Shown here: positions 16,240 to 23,486 of the stretch, piece by piece
Position numbering within the stretch: the stretch's first letter is position 1
How the letters are laid out: each line of letters opens with the position of its first letter
From: Spirochaetales bacterium
GTDB lineage: Bacteria; Spirochaetota; Spirochaetia; Sphaerochaetales; Sphaerochaetaceae
NCBI GenBank assembly: GCA_017629575.1
Contig: JAGBWX010000085.1
Location: 1 to 34,963 of the forward strand
Direction: 5' to 3'
Length of the DNA: 34,963 nucleotides
The notes under the pieces: model-generated
What the model was told of the DNA's origin: nothing
Seen by the model: the letters and a program-made list of their open reading frames with translations, nothing else
The model's database searches: none
Made by a program: the position numbers and the translations under genes

Positions 16240-16306
16240 CTGCCTTATTCCTCCTTCAAGCAACTTCATGATACCACAATTCTACTCAGAGATAACAATT
16301 CTATTA

Positions 16307-16335
16307 TTTACCTGATTATAAATTAAGCATATTCT
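16307..16335 (+). promoter_or_regulatory. Promoter of the YfcE-type phosphoesterase, leaderless spacing
   Basis: TTTACC (16307-16312), 17 bases, TATTCT (16330-16335), then six bases to the ATG at 16342. Confidence 0.65.
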
Positions 16336-16341
16336 CAGAAT

Positions 16342-16833
16342 ATGCATTATCTCGTGGTATCTGACATACATGGACAGGAAGATGGCATACAGCTCATCAA
16401 AAACGCAATCAAAAGATTCAAGCCAGAGGGGATCATCTCTGCAGGCGATCAATGCCCTTACCCAGGGGAAGATCTATTCTCATCTCTAATTTCAGTCAGG
16501 GGCAACTGCGATAGATTCTACGAATATGGAAGCATTCCCTTTCCTCCGTTGAAGAGAGAACTTACCATATTTGGACGCTCTATATATGTGACACATGGAG
16601 ATTCAATCTGGGTTGACGACTTAATGCTTGAAGAGGGCTCTGTTTTTATCTCAGGCCATACACATGTACCATCAATTAGAAAGGAAGCTGGAATTTATTT
16701 GCTCAATCCAGGATCTGCATCAAGGCCAAGGTCCTCTGATGGCCCCACAGCAGCATTACTATCAGAAGAAGGCTTCACCATCTTTTCCCTGATTGACTTC
16801 ACCATAGTCTCCACCTTGAACTTCTCTGAATAG
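16342..16833 (+). CDS. YfcE/MJ0936-family metallophosphoesterase
   Basis: A 163-residue calcineurin-like phosphoesterase of the small YfcE group, which hydrolyse phosphodiesters with two metal ions. Metal ligands are visible in order: DIHG at the N-terminus, GDQ about residue 40, GNCDR about 54-58, THGD about 88-91 and the final SGHTHVP about 103-109. The GSASRPR segment after it is characteristic of YfcE. The last 139 bases overlap the 3' end of the AOR-like gene on the other strand. The physiological substrate is unknown. Confidence 0.9.
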   Translation: MHYLVVSDIHGQEDGIQLIKNAIKRFKPEGIISAGDQCPYPGEDLFSSLISVRGNCDRFYEYGSIPFPPLKRELTIFGRSIYVTHGDSIWVDDLMLEEGSVFISGHTHVPSIRKEAGIYLLNPGSASRPRSSDGPTAALLSEEGFTIFSLIDFTIVSTLNFSE

Positions 16834-18383
16834 AAGTATTCCTTGAGCTTTCTCATAGGAACTGTTCTATTGTCGATTGCGCTCCTTGGCTCCATCTCAA
16901 AGTACTCTGGGATATCCTCCATCTCAAGCTTGAGCTTATCAAATAGCTCAAGACCCTTAGGTAGGAGTTCCTTCATCTTATGGCCATACAATGTGAATCC
17001 CCTACAGAACATTCTCATCAAAAATGGAACATGATAAGCAATCTCAGGGATTCTGCTCCAATAAAGGGCTGCTGCAGAAAATGGTCTATATCCATACTCC
17101 AGCAGGGCTAGGACATATATGAGCTCATACAATGCCAAGATAGCTGCACACTCAGGATTCATTGGGAATTTTGGAAGCACAGCACCTGCTGGAAGGAATA
17201 TTGGAAGAGACATTGAAGACAAGATAGCAGCTTCATAGTTACCTCTCAAATCAGCAGAAATCGCCTCTCCTCTATCACTCTGGATAGCTTTTGGGAAAGT
17301 CTTAAGCCCCTCTTGGAAAAGAGCTCCAGAGCCTCTATTCTCTCCAATTAGGTAGATGAGCTTCAAATAACTTTCTATTGATAGATCCTTGATTCCAAGC
17401 ATCTCAAGCTCTGTATCTTCAAGTGTGGATGCATATGAAAGCAGTGCACCAAGATGAGTGCTGTCCAAGCCTTGCTCGAAAGCTGCAGATGAAAGTTTTA
17501 TGACCTTTTCTGGCGCAAATATACCCAAGTTGGTTCCAAGCATCATGACATCCTGCCAAGTTGGAAGAACTGAGTTGTCCTTCTTTCTTCTGCCACAGGC
17601 AAGGAAGCAATCCTGACAAGAGTCTGGATAGTTTCCATAGATCTCGACAAAGTTCTTCGATGAAAGTGAGTATGCTCTAGGATCGAAACGGTCTGAATAA
17701 TATCTTACTGGAAGCCAACCAAGTCGGAGGGCATCCTCGACAAAGCAGCAGGCTCCCTGCTTTCTTATCCTTCTAGCAAAGGCTGACTTCTCTACCCTTC
17801 TGGACCACTTAGAAGCATTCTTGACGACATCAACCTTTGCAAAGCCCTGGGCAACGATTCCCTTGAGTCCTTTCTCATGGAATGCATAGCCCAATCCTGG
17901 AGCTGATACAGTCTTTCCCTGTCCCTGGAGAGTTGAGAATTTAATGCCATTATCGGCAGCTCTTGATGTAGAGAGAGCTGAATCTTGCACAGATCTTACA
18001 ATCTTCTCGAACTCTGTAGATGTTGCGCCCTTCAATCCTTCTGCTGCTATAACTTCATATTGTCCCTGATAAAGAGAAACATAGCTTAAACGATGGATTT
18101 TGCCCCTGATGACCAAAGCAGAAAGGCCTAGCTTGTAAAGGCTATAGCCCATTGGCAAATTTGAGTATGCGAAGGACACCTTCTCTGTAATTGGAGATGT
18201 AAAAACAATGGAGAACGCTGCAGAACCTGCATTCTCGATTGCCTCTGAAGATGGGGATGCGATGACAATTGCGTCCTGATTGCATCCGTTATATAAATCT
18301 ATTGCCAGTGCAAGCCCACGCATGCCACCATCAGGATGAAGGCTCATGGTTCCAGCAGTAAGGTCTATCTCCAAATACTCCAT
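16695..18383 (-). CDS. Aldehyde:ferredoxin oxidoreductase-family protein, degenerate
   Basis: A 562-residue protein with AOR family architecture: an N-terminal domain (LEIDLTAGTMSL, then GGMRGLA), a central helical domain and a C-terminal one. The Fe-S motif CxxCxxxC is present as Cys256, Cys259 and Cys263. The GLDSTHLG stretch at 305-312 matches the family's GLDTxSxG. However, the SGR-like pterin contacts, the YATSxRGxCH segment (here AILSSMSLPIFLPAG) and the late DxxGLC motif with the fourth cluster ligand are not recognisable. It may have lost tungstopterin or cluster binding. It is about 50 residues short for the family. Its last 46 codons lie antisense to the phosphoesterase gene. Confidence 0.7.
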   Translation of the reverse strand: MEYLEIDLTAGTMSLHPDGGMRGLALAIDLYNGCNQDAIVIASPSSEAIENAGSAAFSIVFTSPITEKVSFAYSNLPMGYSLYKLGLSALVIRGKIHRLSYVSLYQGQYEVIAAEGLKGATSTEFEKIVRSVQDSALSTSRAADNGIKFSTLQGQGKTVSAPGLGYAFHEKGLKGIVAQGFAKVDVVKNASKWSRRVEKSAFARRIRKQGACCFVEDALRLGWLPVRYYSDRFDPRAYSLSSKNFVEIYGNYPDSCQDCFLACGRRKKDNSVLPTWQDVMMLGTNLGIFAPEKVIKLSSAAFEQGLDSTHLGALLSYASTLEDTELEMLGIKDLSIESYLKLIYLIGENRGSGALFQEGLKTFPKAIQSDRGEAISADLRGNYEAAILSSMSLPIFLPAGAVLPKFPMNPECAAILALYELIYVLALLEYGYRPFSAAALYWSRIPEIAYHVPFLMRMFCRGFTLYGHKMKELLPKGLELFDKLKLEMEDIPEYFEMEPRSAIDNRTVPMRKLKEYFYSEKFKVETMVKSIREKMVKPSSDSNAAVGPSEDLGLDADPGLSK

Positions 18384-18389
18384 GGTTTA

Positions 18390-18395
18390 AGTATA
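18390..18395 (-). promoter_or_regulatory. -10 element of the AOR-like gene, leaderless spacing
   Basis: Minus strand TATACT followed by six bases and the ATG at 18383. The -35 region is weak. Confidence 0.55.
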
Positions 18396-18557
18396 TAACA
18401 AAAATAGAAAATGGAGTATATTCTGACAAAAACAAACAGGGTGTATCGAAAATAATCAAATAAAAGTATTCCCATTAAAAACAACAATATCTCCCCATAT
18501 AGTCTATTAATAAGCCACCTAGATAGGTTTTTCCTTTCTTTCTGAACAAGTTTGAAT

Positions 18558-18563
18558 TATCAT
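18558..18563 (+). promoter_or_regulatory. -10 element of the uridine kinase gene, leaderless spacing
   Basis: TATCAT followed by seven bases and the ATG at 18571. There is no clear -35. The 18384-18570 gap otherwise contains only the divergent AOR -10. Confidence 0.5.
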
Positions 18564-18570
18564 TTTAAGA

Positions 18571-20235
18571 ATGGAAAAGAATACAATACTCTTCAATGGA
18601 GTCTCAGTAGACACCTACACATCAGTAAGGGAAAACGCGATTATTTCGCTCCTAGTCAAGGAAAGAAAGCTCAAATACAAGGACAACCCTCCTGTAGCAG
18701 CAATCGTAAATGGAGAGCTTAAGTCTCTCATGGATGAAATTCCACAGAATGCGCATATTGAAACAGTAAAGCTCTTCTCCTCCCTTGGAAGAAGAGTATA
18801 CAGAAAGACCCTTTGCTTCCTTCTCTGCTATGCATCATCAGTTCTCTTTCCTGAGAGATCTCTTGTAATCGGACATAGCCTTGGAGACGGCTACTACTTC
18901 AGCTATAGAAACAAGGAAAAGCCAGATGTAGCGAAGCTCAAAGCTGTAATGAAGGCTGCAATCAAGGATGATATGAACATCAACATCGTTACAATCACAT
19001 CTGACGATGCGCTCTACTATGCAAAGAGCAAGAACCTTACAGAGACAGAAAAACTCCTCAGTTCCAGAAATGATGGCTCATACCGTTTTTCTAAGCTTGG
19101 AACATGCATGGAGATGTATTACGAGCCAATGCTTCCTTCAACAAAATATCTGGAAGTTTGGGATCTGATTGAGTACGAAGATGGACTCCTCCTCAGATAT
19201 CCACAGTCAAGAAATGACTTTGAATTGATGCCTTTCGAGAACCATCCTCTCTTGTTCTCAGTATTCAGCCAGAATAAGAAGCTTGCTGGACAGATTGACC
19301 TCCAGAGTCTTGGCGCACTCAATGAAAAGCAAACACAAGGACATATTGAAGAAATCATCATGTTCGCTGAGACAATGCAGAGAAGACGTTTCGCAGAGAT
19401 TGGAAAGATGATCCTCGATAAAGAGAAGGTAAAGATTGTCTTCATTGCTGGACCATCATCCTCAGGAAAGACAACATCATCTCTCAAGCTCTGCAATGAA
19501 CTAAAGCTCAATGGATATGCTCCTCTGAAGATTTCAATGGATGACTACTATCTTCCATATGACGAGGTTCCTGTAGACGAAAATGGAGAAAAGAACTTCG
19601 AAGTTCTTGAATCTCTAAACCTTGAACTCTTCAGAACTCAGATTGCATCCCTCCTCAAGGGTGAAGAAGTTCATCTATCATCATTCAGCATCAAGGAACA
19701 GCAGCATCACTTCCGCAGAGAAGGCGTGAGAATGACAGATAAGACCATCCTCGTCATCGAGGGCATCCACGGTCTCAATCCTGACCTTCTTCCAGACATC
19801 GACAGAGATGTATGCTTCAAGATTTACATCTCAGCTCTCACACAGCTTAACCTTGACTCAAGATCAAGAATCTCAACAACTGACAATAGAATTCTAAGAA
19901 GACTTGTAAGAGACTATAGAACAAGAGGAATCTCTGCTGTAGATACACTCTCTCGCTGGCCATCTGTAGAAAGAGGCGAAAAGAGATTCATCTTCCCATT
20001 CCAGAACAATGCAGATGTCATGATCAATAGTGCACTTGAATATGAAATTGGAGTGCTTTCAACATACGCAACTCCACTTTTGAGATCTGTAAAAAAAGAA
20101 GATGGAAGTGCATATACCACAGCTAGAAGACTTCTTAGTTTCCTCAAGCTCGTATATCCAATCCCATCTGAAAGTGTTCCAAACGATTCTCTCTTGAGAG
20201 AGTTCATCGGTGGATCAGTTTATGATGTCTATTAA
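18571..20235 (+). CDS. Uridine kinase-family protein fused to TGS and ThrRS-like editing-fold domain
   Basis: A 554-residue fusion. Residues about 1-70 resemble a TGS domain. Residues about 75-240 resemble the second additional domain of threonyl-tRNA synthetase, including GHSLGDGYYFSY (101-112). Residues about 285-480 are a phosphoribulokinase/uridine kinase domain with P-loop GPSSSGKT (294-301), the DDYYLP substrate loop and VIEGIHGLNP. The same domain order is known in many anaerobes and is usually annotated as nucleoside kinase. Whether it phosphorylates uridine is not shown. Its stop overlaps that of the convergent HTH gene by three bases, and its terminator lies inside that gene. Confidence 0.85.
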   Translation: MEKNTILFNGVSVDTYTSVRENAIISLLVKERKLKYKDNPPVAAIVNGELKSLMDEIPQNAHIETVKLFSSLGRRVYRKTLCFLLCYASSVLFPERSLVIGHSLGDGYYFSYRNKEKPDVAKLKAVMKAAIKDDMNINIVTITSDDALYYAKSKNLTETEKLLSSRNDGSYRFSKLGTCMEMYYEPMLPSTKYLEVWDLIEYEDGLLLRYPQSRNDFELMPFENHPLLFSVFSQNKKLAGQIDLQSLGALNEKQTQGHIEEIIMFAETMQRRRFAEIGKMILDKEKVKIVFIAGPSSSGKTTSSLKLCNELKLNGYAPLKISMDDYYLPYDEVPVDENGEKNFEVLESLNLELFRTQIASLLKGEEVHLSSFSIKEQQHHFRREGVRMTDKTILVIEGIHGLNPDLLPDIDRDVCFKIYISALTQLNLDSRSRISTTDNRILRRLVRDYRTRGISAVDTLSRWPSVERGEKRFIFPFQNNADVMINSALEYEIGVLSTYATPLLRSVKKEDGSAYTTARRLLSFLKLVYPIPSESVPNDSLLREFIGGSVYDVY

Positions 20236-20555
20236 ATAAGAGACGTCTTATCGATTACAGCCCCGCCGTCTAGAAGGATGTCGGGGTTTTTATATGCCAT
20301 CCTCATAAGTCTCAAAGCTGGACCAGATGGTGTATTGATTCCACTCTCCCAAGCCTCAACAGTCTTTGGAGACACACCCAAAAGATCTGCAAACAGACCA
20401 ACAGAAAGCTGAAGATATAGTCTAATCTTCTTAACTTCCTTGGCACTGCTCTCCTCAAGAGGTGCAATTGAAATATATTTGTTTCTTTTAGTAATGACGC
20501 CCTTCCTTTTAGGGTAGAGGGCGTCTTTTACTGCGTCTTTATAGTAGCTCTGCAT
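20232..20555 (-). CDS. HTH protein of NadS/HigA-like antitoxin type, without a toxin partner
   Basis: A 107-residue XRE-type helix-turn-helix protein. The segment VKKIRLYLQLSVGLFADLLGVSPKTVEAWESGINTPSGPALRLM (about 41-84) has the residues typical of NadS/MqsA/HigA-type antitoxins, including the conserved WE.G...PSGPALRL end. The N-terminal 40 residues are short and basic. These proteins normally sit next to a RelE/HigB-type toxin, but here neither neighbour is a toxin. Its ATG overlaps the NifU-like stop (TAATG), so it is the last gene of the isc-like operon and could regulate it (inference). Two hairpins lie within the coding sequence. Confidence 0.8.
   Translation of the reverse strand: MQSYYKDAVKDALYPKRKGVITKRNKYISIAPLEESSAKEVKKIRLYLQLSVGLFADLLGVSPKTVEAWESGINTPSGPALRLMRMAYKNPDILLDGGAVIDKTSLI
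20261..20291 (+). terminator. Terminator of the uridine kinase gene, inside the HTH coding region
   Basis: CCCCG pairs with CGGGG (20261-20265 with 20282-20286), with four to five more pairs inside the stem after one mismatch, then TTTTT. It starts 25 bases after the kinase stop and also encodes the C-terminal residues of the HTH protein on the opposite strand. Confidence 0.75.
20496..20529. repeat. Perfect 8-bp inverted repeat inside the HTH gene
   Basis: GACGCCCT (20496-20503) and AGGGCGTC (20518-20525) flank a 14-base loop and are followed by TTTT on the plus strand. The hairpin covers codons about 11-20 of the HTH protein. It may stop antisense read-through, or act as a control hairpin in the HTH message. 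Confidence 0.5.
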
Positions 20556-21169
20556 TAATGCTTTCCATAGATGTGGAGCAGCTCTTCCAAGAGATCGGAG
20601 AGTCTTCCCTTACATCTTCCACATACTGTTCCAGCACCGGTTTCTGCCTGAAGTGAAGCAAAGTCTGTAATCTTGTCTTCCTTGACGAGCTCCTCAATTC
20701 TCTGGTCTGTGATTCCCATGCATTCGCAGACAACTGTTGCAACTCTGCTCTTGTATGGATTATCCATTCCATTCTTCTCGAGGTAGTCGTCGATTGCAGC
20801 TCTGAGAGCCTTATCGCCAAGAACTGAACAGTGGAACTTATGATCAGGAAGACCGCCAAGCTCTGCCATGATTGCTTCTGGCTTGAGTTCATAGGCCTCG
20901 CCAAGCTCCATGCCAATGGCCATCTCACTCATCATTGATGTTGATGCGATTGCTGATGCACAGCCATATGTAAGCCATCTGAGATCCTTAATCTTTCCAT
21001 CAACAACCTTGATGCCGACTCTCATCTGGTCGCCACAAGCAAGTGAACCAACCTCGCCAACTCCATCTGCTTCAAAATCCTCATCCTCCTTCCAGAGGTT
21101 TCTTGGATTCATGAAGTGCTCTTTAACTGTATCTGTATAGACCCACTGGGCCATAAAGCTATTTGCCAT
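20555..21169 (-). CDS. nifU: NifU-like Fe-S scaffold (IscU domain plus BFD-like [2Fe-2S] domain)
   Basis: A 204-residue Fe-S assembly scaffold. The IscU domain shows its three cysteines in GSLACGDQM, LTYGCASAIASTS and FHCSVLGDKAL. The C-terminal part (VCECMGITDQRIEELV, then AGTVCGRCKGRLSDLLEELL) is a bacterioferritin-associated-ferredoxin-like [2Fe-2S] domain with the CxC...CxxC pattern. The third Nfu domain of classical NifU is missing. The protein receives sulfur from the cysteine desulfurase encoded immediately upstream and passes clusters to apoproteins. The start at 21169 nearly overlaps the iscS stop. A later ATG at residue 6 is also possible. Confidence 0.93.
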   Translation of the reverse strand: MANSFMAQWVYTDTVKEHFMNPRNLWKEDEDFEADGVGEVGSLACGDQMRVGIKVVDGKIKDLRWLTYGCASAIASTSMMSEMAIGMELGEAYELKPEAIMAELGGLPDHKFHCSVLGDKALRAAIDDYLEKNGMDNPYKSRVATVVCECMGITDQRIEELVKEDKITDFASLQAETGAGTVCGRCKGRLSDLLEELLHIYGKH

Positions 21170-21170
21170 A

Positions 21171-22343
21171 TTATGCCTTCCTTGTGCTCATCTGTCTAAT
21201 GCGAGCAATTACAGGAGGAAGCTTCTCGAGTACGTACTCTACATCCTCCTCAGTATTGTATCTTCCAAAGGAGAATCTGACAGAACCATGGGCAAGCTCA
21301 ACAGGAAGTCCTGCTGCCAATAGTACATAGCTTGGCTCAAGTGAGCCCGAAGCGCATGCAGATCCTGTAGATACTTCAATACCTTCCAAATCAAGGTAGA
21401 GGAGAATAGATTCACCCTCTGCTGATGGGAAAGATACATTGAGAGTTCCTGGAAGTGAAAGATTCTCATCATTTGAGCCATTTACAACAACATTTGGGAT
21501 CCTTTCCTCGATGCCCGTTCTGAGCTTTTCCCTCAAAGCCCAAAGCTGCTTGCGCTCTGTTTCAAGATTTTCCCTTGCAATCTCCGAAGCTTTTCCAAGT
21601 CCGATGATTGCCTGATTGTTGTATGTTCCAGCTCTCATGCCATTCTCTTGGTGTCCACCATGAACGAAAGGTGAAACAGGAGCTCCCTTTCTTACATAAA
21701 GTGCACCTACGCCCTTTGGTCCATAGAACTTATGGCCAGAGAGTGAGAGATAGTCTGCATTGATATCCTTTACGTCAACAGCAATCTTGCCAATTGCCTG
21801 TGTTGCATCGGTATGGAAAAATGCACCTGCCTTGTGTGCCAGCTCACTTGCTTCCTTTACTGGCTGAATAACGCCGGACTCATTGTTTCCAGTCATAATG
21901 GAAACAAGAATTACGTCATTAGAAAGAAGAGACTCTAACTGTCCAAGGTCAAGTCTGCCAATATTATCAACTGGAGCATAGCTAACCTTGTAGCCCTTGC
22001 CCTCAAGATACTTTGCAGTCTCGATTGATGCTGGATGCTCAACTGTTGAGATGATGATTCTGTTTCTGTCAGAGCCGCTGTCGATGATATCTCTGAAGAT
22101 ATTGAATACCATGTTGTTTGACTCTGAGGCACCGGATGTGAAATAAATCTCTCCGGAATCCGAATTTATTAATTTAGCAACTTCTTCTCTAGCCCATGAA
22201 ATACCTGCGGCTGATGAACGGCCATAAGTATGCATTGAGGATGCGTTTCCGTAGAGATCCTCGTTGTCGCGCATAATCTCTTTTACTTCATCGGCGATCT
22301 GAGTTGTAGCATTGTTGTCTAGATAGACTATGCGTCTATTCAT
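21171..22343 (-). CDS. iscS: Cysteine desulfurase, IscS/NifS family
   Basis: A 390-residue PLP-dependent cysteine desulfurase that provides persulfide sulfur for Fe-S clusters and tRNA thiolation. The N-terminal YLDNNATT, the VEHPAS histidine, PLP lysine in LSGHKFYGPKG and the catalytic cysteine loop STGSACASGS are all intact. The length is standard. It is followed directly by the scaffold gene. AAGGG eight bases before the ATG is a plausible Shine-Dalgarno. A 42-base gap separates it from the YkgJ-like gene, so they may be one transcript. Confidence 0.95.
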   Translation of the reverse strand: MNRRIVYLDNNATTQIADEVKEIMRDNEDLYGNASSMHTYGRSSAAGISWAREEVAKLINSDSGEIYFTSGASESNNMVFNIFRDIIDSGSDRNRIIISTVEHPASIETAKYLEGKGYKVSYAPVDNIGRLDLGQLESLLSNDVILVSIMTGNNESGVIQPVKEASELAHKAGAFFHTDATQAIGKIAVDVKDINADYLSLSGHKFYGPKGVGALYVRKGAPVSPFVHGGHQENGMRAGTYNNQAIIGLGKASEIARENLETERKQLWALREKLRTGIEERIPNVVVNGSNDENLSLPGTLNVSFPSAEGESILLYLDLEGIEVSTGSACASGSLEPSYVLLAAGLPVELAHGSVRFSFGRYNTEEDVEYVLEKLPPVIARIRQMSTRKA

Positions 22344-22385
22344 ATATTAAACCCTTACAGAATAAAAGTAGTATTATCCTAGTCT

Positions 22386-22691
22386 CTAGTCAAGATTGCC
22401 AAGAACAAGCTCTCTTTTTTTGGCGAATCTGAGGCCCTTTTGCTCCGCCCATCTCACATAGCTGCATGTAGGTGGAAGGATAGGAGAAAACATTGCCATC
22501 TTTAAGTTTATCTTCCTGCATCTATCGCAATACGAGAACCTATCCTCATACACTCTGCAGGACTTTGTATCCTCATCATAGAACTCGCAAGCCTTGTCAG
22601 GATCTATGACTACCATATCATCAAGAACAACCTTCTCGTGGCAGCATAGTCCGCATCGAGAACATATTGCTTCCCACTTCTCATGCTTCAC
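22386..22691 (-). CDS. YkgJ/UPF0153-like Cys-rich metal-binding protein
   Basis: A 101-residue small protein with nine cysteines arranged as CSRCGLCCHEK, then C residues at DKACEFYDEDTKSCRVYEDRFSYCDRC and a final PPTCSYVRWAE. This is the Fe-S/zinc cluster protein pattern of the YkgJ (UPF0153, formerly zinc-chelate) family. Its biochemical role is unknown. It overlaps surE by 11 bases and lies 42 bases upstream of the cysteine desulfurase, so an association with metal or Fe-S cluster handling is plausible by context. Confidence 0.85.
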   Translation of the reverse strand: MKHEKWEAICSRCGLCCHEKVVLDDMVVIDPDKACEFYDEDTKSCRVYEDRFSYCDRCRKINLKMAMFSPILPPTCSYVRWAEQKGLRFAKKRELVLGNLD

Positions 22692-23430
22692 AGAATGCTC
22701 CTGTATGATGCTCTGAAATCTCAGGCAGAATCTTTACAAGAGATACTGCAGCACGACCTGATTTGCAGATTTCCCAATCATGTGGATATGCAGCATTTCC
22801 AAGCTTCTCATATGTCATGACACAAGCTATGTTTGAAATTCTTATTCTTCCATCCTCCATCTTCTCAAGAGAAAACTGATCGTCATAATCAATCAAGCCA
22901 ATTGATGAAAGTTCAAACTCTCCATTGAAGACAGGTGGAACATTGATATTCAGGAATGCAGAAGAATCGAGTCTTGATGCAAAGCTCTCCAAATTTTCCG
23001 CAAGGAACTTTGCAGGAGACTCGAAATCGTACTCCCCGTCTTTGTTCTTGTTCGTAGAGATTGCAATCGCCTTGTAGCCATAGAGACAGGCCTGACGCGC
23101 AGCTGCACATGTTCCTGAGTAAATGATGTCTGAGGATAAGTTATATCCATGGTTGATTCCAGAGACAATCAAGTCTGGCTTGATTGGAAGCAGATTTGAC
23201 TTCAATGAGTAAATTATGCAGTCTGCAGGGGAGCCTGAAAGATGGAAATGACCATCATCAAACTCTGTCGCAAACACATGGCTATTAATTGTCATTGAAT
23301 GGGACTTTGCGCTCTGCTCAACCGATGGAGCTGTCATATATATTCTGTGGCCATAGCTGGAAAGAACTCTTTCAAGAGTCTTAATTCCCTCTGCCATATA
23401 ACCATCATCGTTAACAAGAAGTATATTCAT
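22681..23430 (-). CDS. surE: 5'-nucleotidase SurE
   Basis: A 249-residue SurE, a metal-dependent nucleoside monophosphate phosphatase. The N-terminal MNILLVNDDG holds the metal-binding Asp pair. The conserved SGINHGYNLSSDIIYSGTCAAARQA segment is intact, as is the HLSGSPADCI stretch. The start is fixed by an in-frame stop two codons upstream of the ATG. The nearest GGAGG is 21 bases upstream, too far for ordinary Shine-Dalgarno pairing. It is 56 bases downstream of the galactokinase-like gene. Confidence 0.95.
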   Translation of the reverse strand: MNILLVNDDGYMAEGIKTLERVLSSYGHRIYMTAPSVEQSAKSHSMTINSHVFATEFDDGHFHLSGSPADCIIYSLKSNLLPIKPDLIVSGINHGYNLSSDIIYSGTCAAARQACLYGYKAIAISTNKNKDGEYDFESPAKFLAENLESFASRLDSSAFLNINVPPVFNGEFELSSIGLIDYDDQFSLEKMEDGRIRISNIACVMTYEKLGNAAYPHDWEICKSGRAAVSLVKILPEISEHHTGAFCEA

Positions 23431-23486
23431 AGATTACCGGTATCCCGGCCTCCATTAATCGTATAATTTGGTGGAAAACGAACAAA

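Noticed and set aside
20496-20525. Hairpin considered as the terminator of the iscS-nifU operon
   Set aside because: On the minus strand it is not followed by a U run and it lies inside a supported coding sequence. It is kept as an inverted repeat only.
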